Positions 16,145-25,087 are shown, counted from the first letter of the stretch. The stretch: 64,000 bases of DNA from Gemmatimonadota bacterium (GCA_022571515.1 JACZXQ010000006.1:62001-126000), one strand, 5' to 3'. Numbers and translations: made by a program. The notes: generated by a model not told the origin, from the letters alone.

Positions 16145-16419
16145 AAGGCTGTTGAAGAAGTGGGGTGCGGCCGCGCGAAGGGGTCTTGCGGTGACCAGGG
16201 AAGGAACGATGACGAGGCGTAGCAGGGCTACGGCGAGGAAGAGAGACGCACCATGGGCCCGCAACCCCCCTTCGCCCTTCGGGTTAGGGCGGCACGGGGC
16301 CATCTCCGTCGTTAGAACTCCTTACCGTAGCGATTGCTATGCCTGCGGAGTTCCGCCTAGGATCTGGCCCCGTGGCGCGCCTAACGCGGCTCGCCCCACT
16401 TCTTCAACAGCCTTCTAGA
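16140..16419. mobile_element. MITE-like palindromic element with 26-bp terminal inverted repeats
   Basis: Bases 16140-16165 are perfectly repeated in inverted orientation at 16394-16419. The core of the repeat reads AAGGCTGTTGAAGAAGTGGG. Interior segments 16215-16238 and 16321-16344 are also imperfect reverse complements, so the 280-bp unit is a long degenerate palindrome. Within the left half, CGTAGC-AGG-GCTACG (16218-16232) can form its own hairpin. Each end carries CTAG, which may be a 4-bp palindromic target duplication. No transposase fits inside. The GGCTGTTGAA-type tip recalls ends of some IS families (I think of IS1182-like), which is memory, not a match. The stop codons of both convergent neighbours (16142-16144 and 16415-16417) lie in the repeats. 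The hairpin could act as a two-way transcription barrier. Confidence 0.75.
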
Positions 16420-17773
16420 GCCCGAACAACCTCAAGATGTCGTTGGAGAGCGCCCAGACCATGATTCCCATCACCAGTAGAAACCCGAAGTGACTCCATC
16501 GCAGCCGCTGCTCGATGGACAGTGCTTTGCCCCGCACAGCCTCGATGGCCAAGAACACGAGGTGGCCGCCATCGAGAATCGGAATGGGAAGCAGGTTGAG
16601 GACCGCGAGGTTGACCGAGAAGAGCGCCATGAACTGTAGGAATGTCGCCATGCCGGCGGCGGCGGCCTGACCGGAGGCCGCTCCGATCGTGACGATGCTT
16701 CCTACGGAACGGGGCGAAACGTCTCCGGTGAACAAGTCGCGGAGGAACCCGACGATGAGCTGTGTGATTAAGACGGTGTCCCCATAACCGAGTACGACCG
16801 CCTCACTGAAGGGCACCCTTATGTAGACGTGGTCGGGCCTGGGTGGGTAGATCCCGACGAGGCCAACTTCGACGGATTCTCCCGTCACCGGATCTTCTCG
16901 CGTGGACTCCTCCGGAGTCACAAAGCGGGTGAGCTGACGGCCGTTGCGCTCGAGCGTGATCTCGGTGCGCTGCTCCGGTCGGCCCTGGATCTGCTCCACG
17001 AAGTCGTACCAGGTCGCCACCGGTACACCCCCGACTGCCACGATGGCGTCACCCTCCTCGAGGCCACCCTTCTCGGCGGGTGAAGCGGGATTCACAAAAC
17101 CTACGACCGCTGGGATCCAAGGCTCGACCGCCGCCGCCATCCTCCGCTGCATCTCCGGATCTGCGGGTACATCGATTTGGAGGCTCGTTGCCAACCCGTC
17201 TACCTGAAGGGTGAGCGGGCCGGGTTCCGCTTTCCAAAGCCCGTCGCGGATGTGCCCCCAGTGCTCTACCGCCTGGTCGCCGATCCGCGTAATGCGACTT
17301 CCCACAGGGATCTGCGTGAGTGCTTCCGCTCCTGGCGGGAGCAGACCGGCCTCGACGTTCCCCACCCTGGTCACGTTGCTCTCTCGCAGGCCCCAGGCGG
17401 CATTCACCGTCACATAGAGGGCAAACGCGAAAACCATGTTCATGATGACGCCGGCGGAAATCACCAACGTGCGGGCCCAAATGGGCTTGGCGTCGAAGTC
17501 GCGCGGGCTGGGTTGTCGAGGCTCGGCGTTTTCGCCGCCCTCGATTCGCTCCATCACCTCGTCGTCCATCCCCCCCATCTTCACATAACCACCCAGGGGA
17601 ATCCAACTCAGGAGGTACTCGGTTCCACCCCGCGTAAAGCCGACGACGCGGGGACCAAAGCCGATAGAGAAGCGCTGCACCTCGATGCCTACGGCCTTGG
17701 CCGCCATGAAGTGGCCAAGCTCGTGCACAAAGATGAGCACACCCAGAACAATGATCGTAGCTAATATCGTCAT
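16415..17773 (-). CDS. rseP: RseP-type site-2 intramembrane zinc metalloprotease
   Basis: The 452-residue protein has HELGHFMAAK in the first transmembrane segment (zinc ligands and catalytic Glu) and LLPIPILDGGHL in a late segment (third zinc ligand), the hallmark of M50 proteases. Two periplasmic PDZ-like regions lie between them (VGNVEAGLLPPGAEALTQIP and FVNPASPAEKGGLEEGDAIV). The family cleaves anti-sigma factors and signal-peptide remnants within the membrane. It is the last gene of the ribosomal-lipid operon, 47 bp after dxr. Its TAG stop lies inside the right repeat of the palindromic element, so the final residues may reflect that insertion. Confidence 0.93.
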   Translation of the reverse strand: MTILATIIVLGVLIFVHELGHFMAAKAVGIEVQRFSIGFGPRVVGFTRGGTEYLLSWIPLGGYVKMGGMDDEVMERIEGGENAEPRQPSPRDFDAKPIWARTLVISAGVIMNMVFAFALYVTVNAAWGLRESNVTRVGNVEAGLLPPGAEALTQIPVGSRITRIGDQAVEHWGHIRDGLWKAEPGPLTLQVDGLATSLQIDVPADPEMQRRMAAAVEPWIPAVVGFVNPASPAEKGGLEEGDAIVAVGGVPVATWYDFVEQIQGRPEQRTEITLERNGRQLTRFVTPEESTREDPVTGESVEVGLVGIYPPRPDHVYIRVPFSEAVVLGYGDTVLITQLIVGFLRDLFTGDVSPRSVGSIVTIGAASGQAAAAGMATFLQFMALFSVNLAVLNLLPIPILDGGHLVFLAIEAVRGKALSIEQRLRWSHFGFLLVMGIMVWALSNDILRLFGL

Positions 17774-17820
17774 ACTACTTTCTAAACTCTCTCAAGGGAG
17801 GTTGGTTTCCAACCCCGATG

Positions 17821-18987
17821 TCAGGTCCCACTGGCGGGATGCTGCGCAGCCGTCAGTTCCCGTACCACATCGCGGGCTTCGCGATCCGCTTCCACGACAT
17901 CAGCCACCTGCTCGATTGGAGAAACCGAGTGACGGGACATCGCGGTCTCGACCACTTCACCAATCTCCAGGAAGCCGATGCGTCCCTCCATGAAGAACGT
18001 CACCGCTGTTTCGTTGGCGGCATTGTAGACCGCAGGCATCGTGCCCCCGGCGCGCCCTGCCTCGACACCGAGGGCGAACACCCTGAAACGCGCCAAGTCG
18101 ATCTTGTCGAACGTCAGCGGCGATGCCTCCACCGGATCGAAGGTGCGCAACTCCGCATCGGCAAGGCGCTCCGGATAGGTCAACGCGTAAAGAATGGGAA
18201 GCTCCATGGTCGGAAATCCCATCTGCGCCAGCACCGATCCATCCACGAACTCCACGAAGGAGTGCACGATGGATTGAGGATGGATCACAGCGTCGATCCT
18301 GTCGTAGGGCAGCCCGTACAGGAAGTGTGCTTCGATTACTTCGAGCGCCTTGTTGGCGAGCGTGGCCGAGTCGATGGTGATCTTCGGTCCCATGTCCCAC
18401 GTCGGGTGCTTGAGCGCCTGGGCGGGAGTCACCGTGGCCAACTCGTCCCGGCTCAACGAGCGGAACGGCCCTCCTGAGGCCGTGAGCACGATGCGGCTCA
18501 CGGCCCCGCGGTCACAGCCCTGAAGACACTGAAGGATGGCCGAGTGCTCGCTGTCGATGGGGATGAGCTCCCCGCGCCCCTCATCGGCCGCCGCGGTCAC
18601 CAACGGACCTCCCGCCACCAGCGACTCCTTGTTGGCGAGTGCCAGGCGCTTTCCCGATCGGAGCGCGGCAATCGTCGACGCGAGGCCTACAGCCCCTACG
18701 ACCGCATTGACCACAACATCAACATCAGGATGCTCGGCGAGCGCCACGACGGCATCGTGTCCGAATTCCCAACCGGCGGGTGGCAAATCAGACCGGGCGA
18801 CCAGGGCCTCGGCATCGGCGAGCACGGCAATGTCGGGAGTGTGCTCGGCCACCAACGCGGCCAGGTCGTCGACCGAGCGGCCCGCCGCCAAGCCGACCAC
18901 CCGGAAACGGTCCGGATGGCGGCCGATGACGCGTAGCGTGCTCCGGCCAATGGACCCCGTGGCTCCCAAGATGGCGACCCGAATCAC
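17821..18987 (-). CDS. dxr: 1-deoxy-D-xylulose 5-phosphate reductoisomerase
   Basis: The 388-residue protein has the NADPH-binding start VAILGATGSIGRSTLRVI, the metal/substrate motifs PIDSEHSAILQCL and LTASGGPFR, and a normal family length. It converts DXP to 2-C-methyl-D-erythritol 4-phosphate, the committed step of the MEP isoprenoid pathway. It starts with GTG in a GTGA overlap with cdsA and is followed by rseP. The cdsA-dxr-rseP order is common in bacteria. Confidence 0.97.
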   Translation of the reverse strand: MIRVAILGATGSIGRSTLRVIGRHPDRFRVVGLAAGRSVDDLAALVAEHTPDIAVLADAEALVARSDLPPAGWEFGHDAVVALAEHPDVDVVVNAVVGAVGLASTIAALRSGKRLALANKESLVAGGPLVTAAADEGRGELIPIDSEHSAILQCLQGCDRGAVSRIVLTASGGPFRSLSRDELATVTPAQALKHPTWDMGPKITIDSATLANKALEVIEAHFLYGLPYDRIDAVIHPQSIVHSFVEFVDGSVLAQMGFPTMELPILYALTYPERLADAELRTFDPVEASPLTFDKIDLARFRVFALGVEAGRAGGTMPAVYNAANETAVTFFMEGRIGFLEIGEVVETAMSRHSVSPIEQVADVVEADREARDVVRELTAAQHPASGT

Positions 18988-19841
18988 GGAAGGGCCGCCA
19001 CCAGGAGGATGAGCACATAGGTGAGGGGCACCGTGAAGAACACGGCATCCAACCGGTCGAGCACCCCTCCGTGGCCAGGAAGCAAGGTGCTCGAGTCTTT
19101 CACGCCGGCGGCCCGTTTGAGTGCCGATTCAGCCAGATCGCCGATCTGGCCCACCACTCCGATGATCACACCCATGGCGGCGGCCATTCTCCAACCCACC
19201 CCGTACTCCGGGATGAGGTGTAGGATGAACCCGCCGGCGAGACCAGCCGCCACGACGGAGCACGCCAGCCCCGCAAGCGCCCCGAACTGGGTCTTCCCGG
19301 GGCTCACGGCCTCCCGCAGCTTGGTCTTGCCCCAGCGGGAACCGAAGAAAAACGCACCTGTGTCACCCCACCACGTCACCCAAAGCGGGAAGATCAGGAG
19401 AGCCGTACCGTGCCACGCGATCGCGGCGTCCGGCAGGCTCCTGATCAGCGAGGCGAAGGCCAACGTAAAGCCTGTATATACCACACCGGTTACGGTCACG
19501 GAAACCGCCTCCAATGGGCGATCTTCGGCACCACGTGTGAATACGACGATGCCGGCCGTGATCAGAAAAAGGGAGAGCACTGCGCCGAAGGCGAGCAGGG
19601 CTAGATCGTGATAGTTGTTGTGCAGGGTGGCCCCAAGGGGGATCACGACCGCGAAAGCTATGCCGAGGCGTGAAAATGCCTCGATCCCCTTTGCGCGCGC
19701 GAGCCCGTAGTACTCCATGGCGGAGAAGCCCGCAGCGGCGGCCATGAGCACACCGAGATACCATCCACCCAAATAGATCAACCCTGCGGCGAGCGGTATC
19801 CCGATCACCGCGACGGTGAGTCGAGGGCCAAGGCCTGCCAT
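18984..19841 (-). CDS. cdsA: Phosphatidate cytidylyltransferase
   Basis: The 285-residue polytopic membrane protein has about eight hydrophobic segments. The CDP-diglyceride synthase signature lies near the C-terminus: GDLAESALKRAAGVKDSST, then LPGHGGVLDRLD. It makes CDP-diacylglycerol from phosphatidic acid and CTP, the precursor used by PgsA at 62570-63214. The ATG follows the frr stop directly with no spacer. The uppS gene often found between frr and cdsA in other bacteria is absent here. Confidence 0.95.
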   Translation of the reverse strand: MAGLGPRLTVAVIGIPLAAGLIYLGGWYLGVLMAAAAGFSAMEYYGLARAKGIEAFSRLGIAFAVVIPLGATLHNNYHDLALLAFGAVLSLFLITAGIVVFTRGAEDRPLEAVSVTVTGVVYTGFTLAFASLIRSLPDAAIAWHGTALLIFPLWVTWWGDTGAFFFGSRWGKTKLREAVSPGKTQFGALAGLACSVVAAGLAGGFILHLIPEYGVGWRMAAAMGVIIGVVGQIGDLAESALKRAAGVKDSSTLLPGHGGVLDRLDAVFFTVPLTYVLILLVAALP

Positions 19842-20390
19842 CTAGATCGCCATGACCTCTTTTTCCTTGTGCTCCAAGAGTTCGTCGATCTTGCTGATGT
19901 GATCGTCCGTCATCTTCTGGACGGCTTGCAGGTCACGGTGACCTTCGTCATCGCCGACCTCGTGCTCACTCATCAGCGCCTTGATCTCATCGTTCGCCGC
20001 CTTGCGGGCGTGTCGAACCGATATCCTTCCCTCCTCCGCCATCTTGTGGAGAAGGCGCGCGTACTCCTTCCGGCGCTCCTCGTTGAGCGGCGGAATCGGG
20101 ATCCTGATCAGGTTTCCGTCGTTGGCCGGATTGAGGCCGAGGTTGGCAATCTGGATGGCTCGCTCGATGTCAGCGATGAGAGACTTGTCGAACGGCTGGA
20201 CCACGAGCAGGGTCGCCTCGGGGGTGCCGACCGTGGCCAGTTGGTTGATGGGCATCTTGGAGCCGTAGGCGTCGACACGGATCGTATCGAGGAGCGCGGG
20301 CGTCGCCTTGCCCGTACGGACTGACGCGAACTCGCGCCGCACGGCCTCCAGCGCGTCATCCATGTGTTGCTTGGCGTCCTCCAACGGCAT
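19842..20390 (-). CDS. frr: Ribosome recycling factor
   Basis: This 182-residue protein is close to the usual 185. It begins with the helical DAKQHMDDALEAVRREFASV segment typical of RRF and contains RTGKATPALLDTIRVDAYG, NDGNLIRIPIPPLNEERRKE and VRHARKAANDEIK. With EF-G it splits post-termination ribosomes. GGAGGT six bases before the ATG is a near-perfect ribosome binding site. It follows pyrH after 54 bp and abuts cdsA. Confidence 0.97.
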   Translation of the reverse strand: MPLEDAKQHMDDALEAVRREFASVRTGKATPALLDTIRVDAYGSKMPINQLATVGTPEATLLVVQPFDKSLIADIERAIQIANLGLNPANDGNLIRIPIPPLNEERRKEYARLLHKMAEEGRISVRHARKAANDEIKALMSEHEVGDDEGHRDLQAVQKMTDDHISKIDELLEHKEKEVMAI

Positions 20391-20444
20391 TGCAATACCT
20401 CCGATGCGATCGCGGAAACCATTCTGAAACGCGCCCGAGAGGCG

Positions 20445-21170
20445 CTATGAAACCAGGGTACCCACTTGCTCTCCCCGAATGGCCGCAGTGACGGCGCCGC
20501 GGTTCTCCAAATCGAGAACGATGATGGGGAGGTCATTCTCTTTGCACAATGACACTGCCGCCGCATCCATGACCGCGAGTTCCCGAGTCACGACTTCGCG
20601 GAACGAAATCGTGGGTAGGAACTCCGCGGTAGGATCGAGTTCCGGGTCCGCGGTAAAGATGCCCTGAACCTTCGTGGCCTTGATCACCACGTCGGAGTTC
20701 ATCTCGATCGCGCGCAGCGCTGCGGCGGTGTCGGTCGATAAGTAGGGGTTGCCGGTGCCACCGGCGAAAATCACCACGCGGCCCTTTTCCATGTGGCGCA
20801 TCGCGCGGCGCCGAATGTAGGGCTCGGCCACCTCCTCCATGCGGATGGCCGTCATGACCCTGGTGGCCACGCCCTTTCGCTCTAGCAGATCCTGAACCGC
20901 GAGCGAGTTGATAACGGTAGCCAGCATGCCCATGTAGTCCGCCTGGACTCGGTCCATGCCCTTTTGGCTGGCAATGGCGCCACGTACGATGTTGCCGCCG
21001 CCGATGACGAGGCCGAGCGAGACGCCCATCTCGTGCACGGCCCTGACCTCGTCGGTGATACGATCCACCACCGACGGCTCGATACCGAAGCCCTGATCAC
21101 CGGCCAACGCCTCACCCGAGAGCTTGAGAAGCACCCTCCCGTAGAAGGGCTTACCCGAGCCTTTACTCAT
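20445..21170 (-). CDS. pyrH: Uridylate kinase
   Basis: The ATG at 21170 gives 241 residues ([20 protein letters not shown]). GGAG eight bases upstream selects this start over an in-frame one at 21242. Amino-acid-kinase motifs are present: [10 protein letters not shown], the glycine-rich [11 protein letters not shown] and [16 protein letters not shown]. PyrH phosphorylates UMP to UDP as a hexamer and is usually regulated by GTP and UTP. It lies between tsf and frr in the conserved rpsB-tsf-pyrH-frr order. Confidence 0.97.
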   Translation of the reverse strand: MSKGSGKPFYGRVLLKLSGEALAGDQGFGIEPSVVDRITDEVRAVHEMGVSLGLVIGGGNIVRGAIASQKGMDRVQADYMGMLATVINSLAVQDLLERKGVATRVMTAIRMEEVAEPYIRRRAMRHMEKGRVVIFAGGTGNPYLSTDTAAALRAIEMNSDVVIKATKVQGIFTADPELDPTAEFLPTISFREVVTRELAVMDAAAVSLCKENDLPIIVLDLENRGAVTAAIRGEQVGTLVS

Positions 21171-21210
21171 CGATATTCTCCGACCATGGGTCGTTCCTGG
21201 CGCACCGAGA

Positions 21211-21810
21211 TCAGTCGCTCTCTCCCAGACGGAAGCGGACAAACCGTGCTACCTCGATTTTCTCGCCGGTCTTGACCGAGACCTCCGTGATCAAATCCTC
21301 GATACTCTGGTCGGGATTTTTCACGAAGGGTTGGGCAAGCAACGTACTTTCCTTGAACCACTTTTTCAGCTTGCCCTCGATGATCCTGCCGGCGATCTCC
21401 TCGGGCTTACCCTCTTCACGGACCTGCTCTTCATAGATTCTCCGCTCCCTGTCGATGATTTCGGCAGGGATATCCTCGTGGCTGACGGCGGTCGGCGCCG
21501 CGGAGGCGATATGCATGGCCAGATCCTTGGCCAGTTGCCGAAAACCATCGGTGTTGGCGACGAAGTCCGTCTCGCAGTTGACCTCAACCAAGGCCGCAGT
21601 CCTGCCGTCGAAATGAATGTAGTGGCCAATGGTGCCCTCGTTGGCCGTTTTCTCGGCGCGCTTGGCGGCCTTGGCCGAGCCCTTGGCCCGCAGATAGTCG
21701 ACGGCCTCTTCCCTGTCGCCACCGGTCTCTTGGAGCGCGCGCTTGCAGTCCATCATGCCCGCGCCGGTCCGGTCGCGCAGCACCTTCACGTCTTTGGCCG
21801 AAATCGTCAT
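21211..21810 (-). CDS. tsf: Elongation factor Ts
   Basis: The protein begins [20 protein letters not shown], the EF-Ts UBA-like N-terminal module. The core with [16 protein letters not shown] contacts EF-Tu. With 199 residues it is of the short EF-Ts type, having a reduced dimerisation region. The ATG at 21810 (preceded by GGATGGG) is preferred because it matches the family N-terminus; ATG 21822 upstream is also possible. It catalyses GDP release from EF-Tu. It lies 146 bp after rpsB, a spacer with a small CCACC/GGTGG hairpin near 21943 but no T-tract. Confidence 0.96.
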   Translation of the reverse strand: MTISAKDVKVLRDRTGAGMMDCKRALQETGGDREEAVDYLRAKGSAKAAKRAEKTANEGTIGHYIHFDGRTAALVEVNCETDFVANTDGFRQLAKDLAMHIASAAPTAVSHEDIPAEIIDRERRIYEEQVREEGKPEEIAGRIIEGKLKKWFKESTLLAQPFVKNPDQSIEDLITEVSVKTGEKIEVARFVRFRLGESD

Positions 21811-21956
21811 CGTCCCATCCATATGCAGAAAAGCATCTCCGTTCGCGTCCGCTCGAAAGAAGAGGCGGGAGCTAAAGAGAGAGGATCCAGATCCGCCGGT
21901 CCGCCCTCGTCCAGCTGCCGCCTCAGGCCCCTGGGGGAGTACCCACCTCTCGGTGG

Positions 21957-23051
21957 TCAGGACTCCGAGCTGGTCTCCTTCTCCCCGTCGGCGCCGGATT
22001 CGGCCTCTGCTGCCTCTTCCGTCGGCGACTCATCTTTGGTCTCGGCCACAGTCTCTGACTCGGCCACAGCCTCTGCGCCCACAGCCTCTGCCTCGGACGT
22101 CGCCTCGGCATCAGGGGCCTTCTGCGAAACCGCTCCAGACGCCTCATCCGAAGCCGCTTCGGGCTCGCCGGCGGACTCTGCTTGAGCCACTTCGCCGCTC
22201 CGCTCGCCGGAAGGCTTCCGGACCTTGGCGATAGCGTCCGGGACCGGCCGGCGCTTCCTCTTGGGGCGCCGGGCAAGTTGCTCGACGGCCTCTGCGGTTT
22301 TCTCGCCGGTTTCGGTCGAGTAGGTCGTGGCCTCCAAGTCCTCCACACGGCGGCGATCCTCCTCGGGAATCTCGCGCTGCGCGGCCTCGATGGAGTCGGC
22401 AAGAGCCTTGGCAATCAAGCCCACCGACCGGATCGCATCATCGTTCCCGGGGATCGGATAGTCGATCAGGTCGGGATCGGCGTTCGTGTCCATGATCGCG
22501 AAGACCGGAATGTCGAGGCGATGCGCCTCACGCACCGCGATGGTCTCGCGCTTGGCGTCCACCACGAACATCGCTCCGGGCACACGGGCCATGTCCTTCA
22601 CACCCTGCAGGTAGCGGTCGAGCCTCGTGCGCTCACGCTCGATCAGGAGCCGCTCCTTCTTGGTGTAGAACTCGAAGGCGTTTTCCTCGTGACCTCGCTC
22701 CAGCTCCTTCAAGCGACGAATCTGCTTTCGGATCGTCTGGAAGTTGGTGAGCATGCCGCCGAGCCAACGCTCCGTCACGTAGAACGCGCCACAGCGTTTG
22801 GCTTCCTGCTCGATGACTCCGCGGAGTTGCCGCTTGGTGCAGACGAACAGCACCTTGTCACCCTTCATGACAATCTCGCGGACCGCCTGCTGAGCCGTGA
22901 TGAGGCGATCCAGCGTCTTGCGCAGATCGATGATATGGATGCCGTTGCGCTCCGTGAAGATGTACTTCCTCATCTTCGGGTTCCAACGGCGCGTCTGGTG
23001 CCCGAAGTGGACGCCAGCCTCTAGGAGTTCGTTCAGGTCGACCTGCTGCAT
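21957..23051 (-). CDS. rpsB: 30S ribosomal protein S2 with long charged C-terminal tail
   Basis: Residues 1 to about 228 are a normal S2 protein (LLEAGVHFGHQTRRWNPKM, VTERWLGGMLTNFQTI, VPVFAIMDTNADPDLIDYPI with minor differences). The protein then continues to 364 residues, roughly 110-130 longer than typical. The extension contains a basic patch RRPKRKRR (261-268) followed by a low-complexity Glu/Ala/Ser-rich acidic tail (about 283-364). The corresponding DNA has short repeats of a GGCCACAGCCTCTG-like unit, consistent with growth by slippage. S2 is a late-assembling 30S protein on the solvent side, so a flexible tail is structurally tolerable. Confidence 0.96.
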   Translation of the reverse strand: MQQVDLNELLEAGVHFGHQTRRWNPKMRKYIFTERNGIHIIDLRKTLDRLITAQQAVREIVMKGDKVLFVCTKRQLRGVIEQEAKRCGAFYVTERWLGGMLTNFQTIRKQIRRLKELERGHEENAFEFYTKKERLLIERERTRLDRYLQGVKDMARVPGAMFVVDAKRETIAVREAHRLDIPVFAIMDTNADPDLIDYPIPGNDDAIRSVGLIAKALADSIEAAQREIPEEDRRRVEDLEATTYSTETGEKTAEAVEQLARRPKRKRRPVPDAIAKVRKPSGERSGEVAQAESAGEPEAASDEASGAVSQKAPDAEATSEAEAVGAEAVAESETVAETKDESPTEEAAEAESGADGEKETSSES

Positions 23052-23072
23052 ATAATCGCTAGTCCGGTGTTC

Positions 23073-23474
23073 TTAACGCTTGGAGAACTGGAACCGCTTG
23101 CGCGCCTTGGGCCGCCCAGGCTTCTTGCGCTCCACCTTCCGGGCATCCCGGGTGAGGAGACCGTTGGTCCTGAGGACCGGGCGTGTCTCTTCGTCGTTCT
23201 TCACCAAGGCGCGGGCGAGACCCATGCGGATGGCGTCTGCCTGGCCTGTCAGGCCACCGCCCTGGACCCGCACCCGAACGTCGAACTGCCCATCGGTCTC
23301 GGTGACCCTGAAGGGCTCTTCGGCGCGCAATTGATGCACCATCCTCGGGAAATACTCCGCCAGCTGGCGTCCATTGATGGACCACTCACCCCTGCCTGGA
23401 CGCAGAAGCACGCGAGCGACGGCGGTCTTCCGGCGGCCCACGGTCTGAATCAGTTTGTTTTCGGCTGCGGCCAT
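23073..23474 (-). CDS. rpsI: 30S ribosomal protein S9
   Basis: The 133-residue protein starts with the conserved IQTVGRRKTAVARVLLRPG segment. It ends in the basic KKPGRPKARKRFQFSKR tail whose C-terminal Lys-Arg reaches the P-site tRNA. It follows rplM by 22 bp and precedes rpsB by 21 bp. Confidence 0.98.
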   Translation of the reverse strand: MAAAENKLIQTVGRRKTAVARVLLRPGRGEWSINGRQLAEYFPRMVHQLRAEEPFRVTETDGQFDVRVRVQGGGLTGQADAIRMGLARALVKNDEETRPVLRTNGLLTRDARKVERKKPGRPKARKRFQFSKR

Positions 23475-23496
23475 GTCCTCGCTCGTCAGTCCATTC

Positions 23497-23925
23497 TCAG
23501 ATCTTGAGCGGTTCCGGCTTTTGCCCCTGATGGGGGTGCTCGGAACCCGCGTATACCTTGAGTTTGCGGCGCATGTGGCGTCCCAGCTTGTTCTTGGGAA
23601 GCATGCCTCGTACCGCCAACTCGATCACTCGCTCCGGATGTCTCTCCAGCATGCGCTTGAATGGGATGTGCTGCTCGCCGCCCATGTAACCGGAGTGGCG
23701 GAAATACGTCTTCTGATCCGCCTTCTTTCCGGAGAGAACCACCTTCTCGGCGTTGATGACAACGATGTGGTCGCCAACGTCGAGGTGTGGTGTGAAGGAA
23801 GGCTTGTGCTTTCCTCGGAGAACGTGGGCCAGGCGCGTCGCCAGACGACCGAGACGGTGCCCCTCGGCATCGATGATCCACCAGGCGCGCTCGATTTCGT
23901 TTTCCTTGGGCGTGTATGTCTTCAT
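23497..23925 (-). CDS. rplM: 50S ribosomal protein L13
   Basis: The 142-residue protein has canonical L13 segments: WWIIDAEGHRLGRLATRLA, VVINAEKVVLSGKK, HSGYMGG and ERVIELAVRGMLPKNKLGR. L13 is an early-assembling 50S protein. It is the first gene of the operon that runs through rseP and is preceded by a strong promoter at 23963-23991, leaving a leader of about 30 bases. Confidence 0.98.
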   Translation of the reverse strand: MKTYTPKENEIERAWWIIDAEGHRLGRLATRLAHVLRGKHKPSFTPHLDVGDHIVVINAEKVVLSGKKADQKTYFRHSGYMGGEQHIPFKRMLERHPERVIELAVRGMLPKNKLGRHMRRKLKVYAGSEHPHQGQKPEPLKI

Positions 23926-23962
23926 TCTTACGCTAGCCAGCTAGTGAGCAACAGAGCAAGAA

Positions 23963-23991
23963 AGGATAGCCAGGGGGCCAGGGGGTGTCAA
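23963..23991 (-). promoter_or_regulatory. Strong promoter of the rplM-rpsI-rpsB-tsf operon
   Basis: On the minus strand, consensus -35 TTGACA (23991-23986) is followed after exactly 17 bases by TATCCT (23968-23963). The rplM ATG lies at 23925. It is the best-matching housekeeping promoter in the window and fits expected high expression of ribosomal proteins. Confidence 0.75.
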
Positions 23992-24057
23992 CCCGAAATG
24001 GCAGTAATTGTGCGGCTTCCGATGGGTTGTCAGTGAGGGCGTCAGGAGCCCGAGCCC

Positions 24058-24912
24058 TCAGGTGAAAAACGTCTCCAAGAAGCGCGCGCGCGAAGCGTGT
24101 CTCAGGCGAAGAAGTGCCTTTTCCTTGATCTGCCGAACACGCTCCCTCGTGATCCCCAGCAATGACCCGATTTCCTCGAGCGTCATGGGTTCCTGGTCGT
24201 CCAGACCGAAGTAGAGGCGCAGAATCTTGGCCTCTCGCTCCTTCAGGCTGGAAAGAGCCTCTTCGACGCTGTTCTTGAGCGCGTGCTCGAAAGCCTCGTT
24301 CTCGGGCCCCGGGGCGAACTGGTCCGGGAGGTAGTCGAGAAGCCGGTTGTCCTCACCTGGCGTGATCGGAGCATCGAGAGACAAGTGGGTCTGGGAGATC
24401 GCCAGCGTACGCTCGACCTCCTCCTCCGTGATGTCCAGATCCTGGGCGATCTCGCCAACGGTCGGCTCGCGGCCCAACTCTTGGAGTAACGCCGAGCTGC
24501 GCCGCCCGATCCGGTGCAACGCCCCCGCCCGGTTGAGCGGCACTCGTACGATACGGCTCTGCTCCGCGAGGGCCTGCAGAATCGCCTGACGAATCCACCA
24601 CACGGCATAGCTGATGAACTTGATGCCCTTGGTCTCGTCGAACTTATGTGCCGCGCGGATCAGGCCCAGGTTGCCCTCGTTGATCAGGTCGGAAAGCGGA
24701 ACGCCCTGGTTCTGGTACTTCTTGGCGACCGAGACCACAAACCGGAGATTGGAGCGTACGAGCTTGTTGAGCGCCTCTTCCTCACCCTTTCTGATAAGCT
24801 GGGCGAGCCGCACCTCCTCTTGCCGGTCGATCAGAGGGTAGATGCTGATCTCTTTCAGGTATTGATCGAGAGAGCCTTCTCGGAAAGATCCTCGGCGAGA
24901 GGCGAAGCTCAT
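24058..24912 (-). CDS. RNA polymerase sigma-70 factor (RpoD/RpoS type)
   Basis: The ATG at 24912, with GAGGAG upstream, gives 284 residues. Region 1.2 (GSLDQYLKEISIYPLI), region 2 (NLRFVVSVAKKYQNQGVPL, then the -10-reading FISYAVWWIRQAI), region 3 and region 4 (the helix-turn-helix TLEEIGSLLGITRERVRQIK) are all present. Region 1.1 is absent, so this is a short primary-type or group 2 factor. It could be the main housekeeping sigma or a stress factor; the sequence alone does not settle this. It lies downstream of lepB, with its own promoter candidate at 25058-25087 and a leader of about 135 bases. Confidence 0.93.
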   Translation of the reverse strand: MSFASRRGSFREGSLDQYLKEISIYPLIDRQEEVRLAQLIRKGEEEALNKLVRSNLRFVVSVAKKYQNQGVPLSDLINEGNLGLIRAAHKFDETKGIKFISYAVWWIRQAILQALAEQSRIVRVPLNRAGALHRIGRRSSALLQELGREPTVGEIAQDLDITEEEVERTLAISQTHLSLDAPITPGEDNRLLDYLPDQFAPGPENEAFEHALKNSVEEALSSLKEREAKILRLYFGLDDQEPMTLEEIGSLLGITRERVRQIKEKALLRLRHASRARFLETFFT

Positions 24913-25057
24913 GCGGCTCCTCGGAAAACGATGAAGACTGGACCAGGGCCCAGTGCCGGCCATGGACACAATAAGTGTCTCGCGCCATGGCGCAACTCCT
25001 CCTCCCGCGATCGCGAGCGACCCTATGGCGATGCGGGGACTCCGTGGGGATTAGCCA

Positions 25058-25087
25058 AGCCTAACCGAATGACACCACCACGGTCAG
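25058..25087 (-). promoter_or_regulatory. Candidate promoter of the sigma-factor gene
   Basis: On the minus strand, CTGACC (25087-25082, overlapping the lepB stop) is followed after 18 bases by TAGGCT (25063-25058). The -10 and the next bases (TTGG) repeat those of the minus promoter at 12536-12565. Confidence 0.4.

Noticed and set aside
16152-16418. 88-codon open frame inside the palindromic element
   Set aside because: Arg/Pro-rich translation, no ribosome binding site, and the DNA is explained as an inverted-repeat element.
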